Source: Ancylostoma caninum
Lineage: Eukaryota; Nematoda; Chromadorea; Rhabditida; Ancylostomatidae
Assembly: GCA_037903475.1 (NCBI GenBank)
Contig: JBAJFG010000492.1
Coordinates: 2,108,001 to 2,172,000 of the forward strand
DNA length: 64,000 nucleotides
Direction: 5' to 3'
Shown one piece after another: positions 24,701 through 36,700 of the stretch; position 1 is the stretch's first letter, and each line of letters opens with the position of its first letter. The notes beneath the pieces are model-generated. The model was not told where the DNA came from, searched no databases, and saw only the letters and a list, made by a program, of their open reading frames with translations. Position numbers and translations under genes: made by a program.

Positions 24701-27700
24701 TATCGTAGCACTAGCAGTGATTAGGTACTGGGCAGCTAATTAAATTCTTCAATGCTGCCATTTATGGAATGTTTCCCTACTCTAGACTCAAAACTTTTAA
24801 AATTGTACGTGCGCGTATGTACATGGCCTCGGACTTATTTGATAATATTTCTAATAGGTTCATCATCTGCAACGCCTTTGTACGACAATAGATTATCTCT
24901 ACTGCAACGTTTCACATCCAACACGTTTGTGAAGACGAATAGTGAGAGACCTTTGATAAGCATGGAAATACAGCTGTTGAAAATGTTGAAAAACCAGTAT
25001 CATCTAGCTTGCAACGTTGCTAACTACCTCATTACCCTGTTAGCCTTACCTTGTTCGTGCATACGTGTCAGCAGTCAACGATTTATTAGGTTGGTCCAAA
25101 AGTCTTGCACCAAGATATTTTTTAGGATCTAGAATTCCATGGACTTTGGATCAAAATACCACTACATGTGAACTATAGGATACACCTGGCTGCGGTCGTA
25201 CAATAATTGCCAGACATTTCAAAGCGCTGGGTTACAGAAAACTGACGACGGTTGGGTCCCCCACGAACTGAGTGCCTTCAGGATTGCGTGTGGGCTGTTT
25301 ACTGCTACGTCTACACAGGAAGAACTTTCTCCACCAGCTCATTGATGGAAATGAGACTTGGGTCTTTGTGTTAACCATACACGAGAGAAAAGTTGAGTCG
25401 TGCGTAGCGAACCATCTCCAATATAGTCGAAAAGAGAGGTACACGAAAGAAGGTTTTTCTGTGTTGTTGGTGGAATTCCGAGAGAAAGCTGTATCGAGAA
25501 CTGCTGACACCTATGCTACCATGACTGCCTAAGTCTACTCTTTTTAACTACAGAAAATGGCAGACGCAATTTACCTGGAGCTGGGAAAAATTGACCATGT
25601 TGCTCCACTTCATGACAGCGCTCGACCCCATCTTACCCACCAAAAAATTGCTGAATTAAGTTGGGAGGATCTACCACGATCTGCTTATTCTCCTGACTTA
25701 ACCCCGTCTGAATACCACTTGCTCGTAGCCCTGAGGCTGCATCTACGAAAAAAGAAATTCGGTGATCAGACCAAACCGAAAAGTGAGATTCCAAGCTTCT
25801 TAGACTCGCCGCTACCGGAGTTCTTGACTTCTGGAGCTGATGCTTTAGCGAAGAGTTAGCCTTACCTCGTGGATCATGAAGGTGATTATTTTGTTGATTG
25901 ATATCTATTCATAATGAACTTAACATTTTGTCTGAAAAAAGTATGAAATTAGGTGGAAGACTTTCGGACCCACCTAATACAACCAATTTTCTTCTTTCAT
26001 AGTAAGCTGTGCATTTTTAGGGTTGCGCAAACTAGTCATCAAACTAAATAATTTTATGAGCGTCGCGAGAAAAGAACTTTCATTAGTAGGATAGTAGAAG
26101 ATCAACAATAAGCGTCTAAAATGTTCTCCATCAGGAATAGGTAGGCTAAATCTAGAGCATGTTTGGAATGACTACACCTTGGTTTAACTTTGCAGTTGAG
26201 TTTTTTGAATCAAATTAACACGTTAAGATGAAGCCTTGCTCAGTTCGATGTGGTCCATTTCTCACTATCAACTGTTACTTGTTTTCTTCGCAAGTTTATT
26301 GATTTGGGGGGGGGGGTGGCTCCAAGAGTAAAGCGCCGAATTTTTGAAATTACTTCAAAAAATAAATGAAACACTGTACAAGCTCATTTTTATTGTTTAT
26401 TTTTATTATCAATCTCAAGATATCCATTGTTAATTATCTAATATTAAAATCAATATTTTTAGCGATTTCATTGCCTCGTCTAGGTCAAATGTGTGGCTTA
26501 AGCTTTTTTCCACGCCCTCCCCCTTGGCTAGCAACTCCTGCGTCCGGCACTAGTTTCATTCTATGTGGAAGAACATATTGATAGCCCATTAAATATACAC
26601 AGGCAATCTTCAGCTGTGATTTAAGCTTTGTAATTTCATTTTCAATCTGTAATTTCAAGTAACCAAGATTCCCTCGCAGATGAGCTATTATATTTCTGTG
26701 TGACCATGATGACGTTCTTTCTTGATTAAAATTAATACAACATTAATACAACATCAACTGCTTAACGGTATGAGTTCAAATGACCTCAGATTTGTTTTCT
26801 GTTAGCAAATCTATTTGGTATCAGTGGAAGCGTTTCCTCTTCGAAGTAACCAAGAATCCCTTGCTTACAAACAATATAACAAATTTCTATAAAAGATTCT
26901 TTGTGTCTATATTTGTCCTGACTGTTTTTCAGTGTTCTTTCTGTGATTATTTTACAGACTACGGAAATTTTTGCCCCAGAGATCCTCAGATAAGTTGCGT
27001 CGCATGTAAGCACGCGCAAGCGAATACCGTGATGGCCTACTTGCGAAGATATTTCAAGCGGACGTAGTTTCTGTGACTGAACCTGACGCTATGGCGACGA
27101 GCCACTTTTACGCATATCCGATCACTTCTAACCAAACATGCGTCTTTACGTACTTAGATGCTGCTTTCAGAGAAAAATTTCGCGATAACTGAAGAGAATT
27201 ACCTAGTTCAGTTGATTCCGTTTGTCATCTTCGTGTTGAAAACCGTAGCCTTCATGCAGGTGCGAGTGACGTCATCAGAATGCGACTCAAGTGTTTCGCG
27301 AGCGAACCTACGTCTACTTCGACCTCCTTGGTACGAGGAGCTTATAGCAGCTCTCGAGTCACGACATAGTGATGCCGGGTATGTAAATCTGATAGCTGTG
27401 TAAAGCAATGCATATTTGTACGTCAGCGTAATTCAGCTCCAGCTCAACAACGACACCTCAATCTGTGCTGGCATCACCGTTGACGGCACCATCAACAAAT
27501 GGCATTATGCCTAATCTCCCATTGTCACCTGAAAGTATCATTACGTTACTCGCGCTCAGGCAGCAGCACATGCAACAACAGCTGCAAGCTCATCAGAACA
27601 GGTAGTTCGTACTGGATTCATTAGAAATTCAATTCAGGAGAGGTTTCGAAAAAAAAATTTCTTAACGTTGCAGCCTAAGCGAGCAACCACCGGGTTCGAA

Positions 27701-30700
27701 AAAGTCATCAGTTGTCGGCAGTGCCGACTCGGATGACGATCAAGGCACTTCACAACAGGTTATTTCGCCTTATTTTATTCAATGTGGACGTAGTCATCTA
27801 GGAGGAGACATTTAGCTCTTCTTTTCCGGAGTCCTTCTAAACAAACTTCATATTTGCCATGTGCGGAACCAGCTTCTCCGGTAAAAGTACTTAGATTAGG
27901 TTTGAAATTCCTATAAGCAACTAGTATTCTCGAATATAGACGATTAATCATCAAGGGAACTGTCGAGCAATAAATGAAAATATCGAAATAAAAATATCTA
28001 ACAATACTTGGTTAGCCGGAAAGTCCTGTCCGAAATTTTGATTTTTTTATCATAACTTCACCCAACATTTTTCTCTACCAATCCGTTAACAATTATGGTT
28101 GACAGTGATCATGCACCATTTAGTGGATATGTTACCGCTTCCATCCTTCAAGAACTTAGCTTTTTGTGGGCCGGAGAAGTTAAGGGTCTGCAATTTTATA
28201 CCATTTACTTTGGAAAATTCTTTCTTTGATATTTCATATCAAAGAGTCAGATCAAATCATCATTAGAGTACAAAGTCAGGAGAATAGGAAACAAAGATAG
28301 CGGTGTCCCAACCCAGCTCCTTCCTTTAAAATTTGCGTGCAAAATGGATGGATTAGTGCAGGGTTTTCCATCTTTCCCGTTTCTCTTCAACCGTTCTCAG
28401 TAATCTCTGTACCTGGCCTGTTCATATGGTAGCCATGGCTGTCCTCTTTTGCGGGAGCATCACGGACTGCAGCGCCCCTCCAGCCTTGTGACATGGAATC
28501 ATTCAATGCGGGTTTGCCCCCAGAAGCTCATATCTCCGGACTCAAATCGGATGATTCAGTGTGGTAATGTAGAATATTTGGCAACAATCTCCTAGACTAC
28601 GCATGTGGTGTTGCTGATCTCACCACTCGCCAAGCTGTTCCACAGCAGCGCAAAACCAGAGATTTGAAAGAAAAAGTCCTTCCACGCATTCTAATCATGG
28701 CTGAAGCAGCAGTGACCCCTGCTAGCTTTGTATATCCCTTGAGGAATAGTAAATATATGTACTCCCATATCATTTAGGTCACATCCCTCTCCCAGTTGAA
28801 TTTCGTGATGATTTTTTTTAGAAATTTCAGACAAGACTCCTCGGCAAACCCAATAAATAGCATTCTCGGGCAATTCTGATATTTTCCGCTTTACGGAATG
28901 GTCGCATAACGTAGCTCACATACACTGTGTGCATTAAGCACTATAAACATAACAGGCTAAAATTTCGCTATATGCATTCGACTTGGTTCTCATTTTACCC
29001 AACCACTACTATAAGTTTGAAGAGAGAAAATTCCAAGAAGATCTCATTCTCTGATGCTCAAAGTTACTAATCTGAAGATGGTGATAACGAAACCCGATAT
29101 AGAGGAAATAACAAAGAGAAGCAGAACGTGAGACAAATGTGATGCTATGATCAATCTTTCGCGAATTATTAGTTCAAGATTGCCAGCGAATGAATGGTTC
29201 GTAGACGTGAACGAAGTCTACATGTACAGTAGCGAGCAAAAGGATTGCAGCTTTTTGGTATTCGTCTATAACTTCTTTCAAAACAGAACATGGAGGTTCA
29301 ACTTTTCATGGGGGTTGTAAACAGTCATCAGAGACAGGAATAACTTAAAATCTTCTCATTCCATTGACCTCCTAGTTTTAAAGAAAAAGTTTTGATGCAG
29401 AAAAAGAAATATATGATTTTGCACTATCCCCATTGTCTTGCAAAATGACGTCTATCGTTGGGATCTGACCACGAATTGGTTCATTTGTGCAGAATAAACT
29501 CATACACGCTGAAAATGTGCATGCGATGACTACTGGTTGACATCTGCAAAGCCTATTTTGGGTTGATTCACCAGTGATCCTCTATGGATGTTTCTGTCAG
29601 CCTAGCTTCTTCTATCAACTCCATTTGAGAACGATTGATGTTGCGGAGTTTTCCATAGGTTTGTTTAGATACAGGCGTTCGGCTTTGATGCAGCTCATTG
29701 CTCCCTCGGAATTCCAGAATCTCCCAGCTAGTTTCAGTGCACCCAATTGTGCATAACGCGGAAAATAAGTTCTGCATTTTTTTCTGTCTCGTGGGGAAAG
29801 ATACCTTAAGAATCTACGAATGGTAAAGGTGCTACAGGATATCTGAAAAATTGCCGTGTAAAGAGCATTTCATGTCGCCACGGATTTAGCGAAACAGAAC
29901 TACTCGAAGTGAGGAGTGCTGGACACTAGCACGAGTGCGAGTGCCATCTTGCTCCACACCCGAATTTTCACACTTAATCTGAAGTCTTTTGCTTAGGAAA
30001 TGTTTCGCTCAGTCGCTTCATCCAGATTAAACAGAATCAGCCAGTTTTTGAAGTGCCAGACAACAGTATCCCACCTTGGTGGTGTCTCTTATATTTCATT
30101 GCAACTTTGTAAGACCTATCTCATCAAATCCAAGACAATATGAAGCTCCGTGTACAATATTTCAGATATCCTGTAGCATCTTTACCACTGCTGGAATTTT
30201 TAAAGTACCTTTCTCCAAGAGACAGAAAAAATTCCGAAACTTATCTTCCGTGTTTTGCACAATTGCCTGCACTCGAACCAGCCTGAAGATTCTGGAATTC
30301 CGAGGGAGCAATGAGCTGCATCAAAGCCGAACACCTGTATCTGAACTATGGAAAACTCCGCAACGTCAATCGCTTTCAAACGGAGTTGATAGAAGGTAGG
30401 CTGACAGAAACATCCATAGAGGATCGCTGCTGCATTAACCCAAAATAGGCTTCGCAGATGTCAACTTGTAGTCTACGCATGCATGCCGTTGACTCTACAC
30501 CAGAGGTGGTCAGATCCTAACGATAGACGGCATTTTGCGAGACACTGCGGATGGTGCCAATTTACAGATCTCCACTTTTACAAGAAAATTTTTCCTCAAA
30601 AACCAGTCGACGAAATGAAGAGGTTTTAACTGGTTCCTATCTCTTATGAGTATTTACAACCCCCATGAAAACTTGAACCCTCCTGTTCTGCTTAGAAAGA

Positions 30701-33700
30701 CGTTATAGACGAATAACGAAAAGTTACAATCATTTTGCTCGCTATTGTGCATAGAAAAATTTAAGCTTGAGTGAATGACACGAACTCATCCTGTCGCAGT
30801 AAGCATACAAAAAAATCTGCACGAATATTGTATTAGCAATCTACGCTAACAGTACAAACTATTATCGTTAGAATTGCACAGACACACCAGATATTAGAAC
30901 GTACGAGCTTTTTCGCCGACTTCTTGAATGCTTCAATTGATAGACGAGGAATCTCGTCTGTGAAAGTTTTTTAATTAAAGATAGGACTCTAAATGAGAGG
31001 AATTCAGAGCTAGACCTAGTAGAGTCGTTTTCCTGTTAAGATTTTAAATGCCATCACGAGATCATTAATCCGTCTTCCATTGCACGAGCTCTATATTCTG
31101 TATTCTTTGCATCCTTCATTGGCATTCGCAATTTAATGTTTGTTGAGTTTCAATTTAAATACTTATAGTGGAGGCCACATATTAGAAGTTAAAAAACCCT
31201 TTCTTATCCCGGCCTGGAATGTGCTATCAGAACGCTACTCGGGGATATAAGATAGAATGTGCCTCTCTCCTGCGTCTGCTCCAGCGGAGAACGTCTCTGA
31301 ACGAAACAGCTGCAGTCAATGGTTGAACTCCAATACTTTCGAGAGTACATATTTTCATTTCTTTCCTGCTACTCCTTACTCTATCGGAAAACAAATTATT
31401 GGTTCTCTTGACAAAAATATGCATTTTGATATACATAGTCTTTTTTCGCAGTTTTCCCCCGCAGGAAAATATCGAGGTTGGCAACAGCTGTTGTAAAATT
31501 ACGATGAAAAGAATTCACAGTAACTTCAGTGATAAGACCCCCATTCCAGCACTAAACTGCCCTTCGTTCTGGAAGAAAAGCTTGAAAATTTAAAAAAAAA
31601 AGCTTGCAAGCGTTCTCATCCTCACTGGAAAATTATTAGAATTCCACTACTCTCAGGGCTCGGTGAAATTGCTAGTGAGTACAGTAGTGACAATCGGAGG
31701 ACAACTTTGAACAGGATTTAGCGTAATTCCACTTACTACTTCTCCTTGTACTATGGGTGGTTAGTTGGTTGTGAACATAGTATACAAAATCTATAGGGTG
31801 TGCAAAAAAAAATGCGGTAACAAAAAAAGGTCAAATAGAAATGAGTTTCCCATATTCTAGAATAGTACTTACTACTTCTTCTTGTAGTATGGGTGGGTAG
31901 TTGGTGGTTGTGAACATATTGAACAAAATCTATAGGGTGTGCAAAAAAAAAATGCGGTAACAAAGAAAAGGTCAAATAGAAAAACGTTTCCCATATTCTA
32001 GATGTCAGAAGATTTATGTTTCCGTAACACACATCGGCTTATCATCGATAAAAATCTCCTTAGGGTCAAAGCCGCTGAGTGAAGTCTTTGGTTGCAGCGC
32101 GCAAGTTGTGTTCCATTCATCGGTCACTTTTTGAAATGTTTTTGGTGAAGAGCCTAGCGACACTTAATTTAACATCATGGTACGGTGTCCCATCAGAGCT
32201 CTGCTGTTTTGTACTAAACCTTTCCATTGAGAAGAATGGGAAGACGGTGTGGAAAACAGGTGAAGATGGCACTGTTTTCCGTCTTTGCCGTTTCTCCCTA
32301 CTAGCTTCCGCCCCCCTTCCCAGATGGTAGTAATGACCCTAAGCAGCTCGAACTGCAGCATTCATTTGGCTTTATGACGGCGAGTCGTCCAAGTCTGAAA
32401 TGCTTTTGAAACTTCGTATCTTCCATCGCGAGGCGAGTGGAGCGGCATGGTCCTGTTCAACATTTGGCGGCACTATCCTTGAATTACTAGTAATGTTGTT
32501 AACCGCGCCATTCTTCGAGGAGTTCTTCAGCGGCTCGAAGGCAGATATTGCAAAAAATCTCTTCATCAGTTTGAGGCACAATTCGACAGTAGTACTAGCC
32601 TTTCACACAACTGGTGGAAAAACTGAGAAAATGGGCTCGAACACTCTCTAGGTCACATCCCTCCTTCAGTGTCTCTTTAATAGTAGTTTTTGAAAAAAAA
32701 AAACTTCAAATGAAACCTCCCCGCCAACCTAATGCTTCACTGAATAAAATGGTGCGGCTCAGTTTAACATAAGATGCTGATATGCCGGCTGCCAGGTAAA
32801 CCTTGTCAGTGTTCGTCCACAGCCCCATATTTGTGATCATTCTATCAATTACGTACGATATGGTCAATGTACATGTTTTGTGGACCATTATTTTCAGCAC
32901 GATCCCACGGCTACTTCCGATTTGGCTGGGTTTCGCAAACGTCATCCCGCATTTCCGCCGCGTCTGTTTGTACCACCACACGAAGCGGTATCGTTCGAAG
33001 ACGATCCGTCAACGAGCGCAACCACGGCACATATTTTTCCTCCGATGAACACTCCAGTAAGGTTACATTTGACTAGGTGGGACAGACGTTTAATGATGAA
33101 ATGTTGGAAGGTAGAGAGGGATAGTAGGAACAACAAGAATACCCGCTCCATCTTTTTCAAAATGAAACAAAGCTGCTATCTTTAACCGGAAGTTTTGCCT
33201 GAGTTCACCTCAACACAATATCGTCGTTTCAAATTCTTCTCCTTCTGAGATTGTGATAGCAGTTTAGGAACGTTTGCCACAGATCTTCTTTCTCTGATTA
33301 GTCAGAAAGAAAAGAAAACAATACTTACATTGTTCTTGATGAAAACAACTTTTCCGTGTCTTAAAATTTCTGTCATCGCGACTCATTCGTACACAATTTG
33401 TTACAAAAAGGTTGTAGCACAAACATTTCCAGAACTAGTTTTTCTTCGGATCTATCATGATGCGGTCGCTGCTTTCGCTAATTTATTCCTGAAGAAACAT
33501 TAGAAAAGCACTAAATAACGTTCAATTCTATAAAATGAAATCTCTTTTCCTAACAGTGGCCGGTGCGTTCTCGAATTTACGGCAGTTCTTCTGGTGAAAA
33601 CTAGAAAGTCGCACAGTTAACTTCATCTATCGTTAGAAATGCTTATTGTGTTGCTTGTAATCCGGGTGCAATGCTGTTAAATTGTGGATTGCCCTTACTC

Positions 33701-36700
33701 AAAAGCCCTGTGGCGTTGTCCATGATTCCTTGCCTATTTCGTTGCTGCATCTTTAGTCATGCGACTAGATTAGAAGTTCGCCTCAGCAGTATTTTTGTTC
33801 CTGATGCTAAACGCTTCACAACGCTTCATAAGCAACGAATTACATGGTAGGCTTAATCTATCATTTATTTACCTACATATGGTGGTGTTGTTGTAGTCGC
33901 ACATCCGCGCTCTATCTGAGGCTTTAGGATACATTAATGTCTTAGTGAAACATTTATTACTATGCCACTAATATATGTACTCCGGAAATACTGTGCATCC
34001 GGAATAGATCCTTAGGTCTTGTTTTGAAATCCTCTGATTAATGATGGCAAATGAAGTCTTGGCAATTTGTTCGCTATCGGAGAGGTAGTGAGGTATTTGA
34101 TTCTGTTGCACTGCAAAATGCTTCAATTTTCAGCAACGTTACAAGAAAGGCGAGATTGTCACCAATCCCGGCGGAATTCGGAAGAAATTCAATGGTAAAC
34201 AATGGCGTAGACTGTGTTCCAAGGATGGCTGTAATAAGGTAATGTCGACTCTCACTTTTTTCTTTAGCTTCCGCGGTATGTATTGCTGTCCATCCAATCT
34301 CGCGTGATCTGCTGTTATTGTACAGGATTTCTCACGATCACTGAAACTTTTTAAGTACTTGTAAATGTAAGACATACCGCAACGAAGAATGTGACAGGGA
34401 AGAAATCGCGTTTTGTTGCCTGTTATTGGCTTCTTCACTCAGAACTGTACTGGCTGCTTTGAAAATGGAACGTGCACACCGTTTCACCAGCACAGCCACG
34501 AAATGAAATGGTACATGTTAGAGCAGATTTCGATGACAACTTCTGCTTCAACATCGAATAACCATTGAATAATTCTAAAATTCTCTGTCGTGATCAGAAA
34601 TAAGGCTCTCTGATGCCAGGTGCATCAGGCCTCTTTTATCACTTTTTGGCCTGGCTCCCGAAAGAGCACCAGGTAGCGAAGTTGGCCCAAACTGTGCCTA
34701 TATGTTCTTAATTTAGTAGTTTGGCAGTGAATCTTGCTAAGGAAAGCAGATACATATATTTCTAGCATGGTAACTCACCCACTTCGTCGGTAGTGTAGGG
34801 ACTGGGGTGATTTTTGACCACCGTGCAAAGGTCCATTGGCTTGGACTCAGCAAAAAAGCTTACTGTGCCTCTCTGTTCCTCAAATGAAGACACTTCCAAG
34901 CACATCTGAGTGAAATCGCATTTAATTTCGGTGCAATTTTCGTGCTTTGTTTCATACCTCTTGCTCTGCGCATATTGTCATGACAAACGCTGACATTCTT
35001 CTTCTTAGGACGGTATGTGGCATTTGATTGATGTTTTCCTGCAGTGCCGAATTTAACACTGTTGGCGAAGAGGCCGGTGCACTTTCTTTTGTCCTCCATG
35101 AAACTGCGTATCAGCTGATTGAGCGTGATGACCAGTTTTGTTGATGTTATTGTGTAATTGGAAGGATGTCTCCCTTTAATTCTCTATTGTGTTTGACATG
35201 TCATTTTGTGCAACGATCTTGTTGTTGATATGAGACGATATCAAGTGCAGGCCCATCTTTAGAGAATTTTTTCTCTTCGGTAATCCGCATTTTTTCCATG
35301 CATTTATTCTTGTTGTGAATGCTGCCTATGCTACAGTTGTTGTGCTGCTGCTACCATGCAATATTCATATCTTCACCAATAACTACCACAATGCTAACTG
35401 AGATTTCTACTGTTATCGTCAATATTTGGGCCAACAACATATTCAGAGCTGATCATCGTTGTCGAGTGCGCCGCCAGTCGCGACATAGATACCTGACGAC
35501 CTAGCTTGGCGTAGCGTACAAAACGCCTTGTCTTCATCTCTAGAACTAATTATCGTTTCCAATTGATTGTGTAAATTGTTTGTCTAGCAGTCTTACCACA
35601 CATTTACACGCTCTCTTGTTCTAATCATCATCACGCGCTCATCAGACACCATACACCCGTACGCAGCGACTTCTCGACAGGCCGACTCCTTCACCGTAAA
35701 CGCGCTTTTGGACCACCCCCTACTACAACTTACCTTTGTGGAAGCGTTAGCAAACTTTGTGTAAGACACCACATTTCTGCATCTCCCTGACCATAATTTC
35801 GAATCAGTTGTTTGTAAATTGGCTCTGTGAGACAGTACAACTTCAACCAGCCTCTTTAGGTCATTCGAACAACTCATAGTTGATTTCTCGGTCTCGAACT
35901 GAGAATATGAGATTCTTCCATTGGTACTCTCTTGCACGCAAACTGCGTATACATATCTTTCAACTATGTTCTTTTGTTATGAATAAACCATCAAAAACAG
36001 CTGGGGCTTGCATGTTTCGCTATTAAAACATACTTTACAATTCCAGCGTTTTGGCAGACGTTTACGATCCCTTGGAAAAGAACTGGTTCATCACTGCTTA
36101 ATTTTTTTAAATATGGTGCGAAAAGAACTCTTCTAGGAACTTATTCTCCCCTCTCACTCGGGTTTTTTTGTTGATTGAATTCCTTTTTGAATAAGTTCTT
36201 TCAAGTTTACTGTTTCATTGGTCGCTGGCCTTGAAAATTGCTACGGAATATTTTCCAGGAAGCAGCAGCAAACGTTTGCCTTGTTAATCCTATGAACTTA
36301 AAGAAGGAAAAGTTTTTCTGTTTCATATACCATATCCGATATCTCAGTCTCGTTCACCCAGCTCTACCCATATCCCTCTGACATTTCTCAATACAGTGAC
36401 AATGAAAACTACACACATTTTTCTCAAGAGCGAAAATGCAAATCTCTGACCTTTCGCTACTGTGAGATATATGCTCTCTCCGACATCCCCTTTACATGAC
36501 GCTTTTTCGTCCTTGCCCTTTGCGGGGCTGTGGGATTTGTTGCAGTAAATTACAAATTTTTCCCAACAGTATTTAGACACGACATACGGTAAATTTTTAC
36601 TGGTATGATGAAGAAATAATCAAAAATTGATGTAGATAAATACTTATGTAGAACAACCTAATGTTTATTTCTTTAGCTTCTTGTCTCTGTGATTACCTTC

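Larger units (their letters stand above)
14786..27259 (+). other. Intron 6 (12.5 kb), repeat-dense
   Basis: This is the largest intron. It holds GC-rich TIR elements (14897-15560, 18180-18832), a foldback element (16162-17491), a tRNA-like repeat (20104-20165), GC-rich islands (21200-21480, 23961-24540), a diverged foldback pair (22190-23230) and a deleted mariner (25086-25977). I see no convincing host exon in it. Confidence 0.7.
27759..32897 (+). other. Intron 9 with Tc1-like foldback element and tandem repeats
   Basis: This 5.1 kb intron contains a 1.5 kb foldback element (29227-30747), a two-unit tandem repeat (31731-32002) and weak mariner-end-like sequences near 28012 and 32729. No host exon is convincing. 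Confidence 0.65.

Noticed and set aside
28012..32738. A 4.7 kb mariner spanning TTGGTTAGCCGGAAAGTC and a right end near 32730
   Set aside because: The two ends match mariner termini only loosely and not each other, and the interval is too long with no transposase blocks.
35593..35937. 114-codon minus-strand open frame
   Set aside because: No domain or homology that I can name; it could be a repeat fragment, but I cannot support a specific call.
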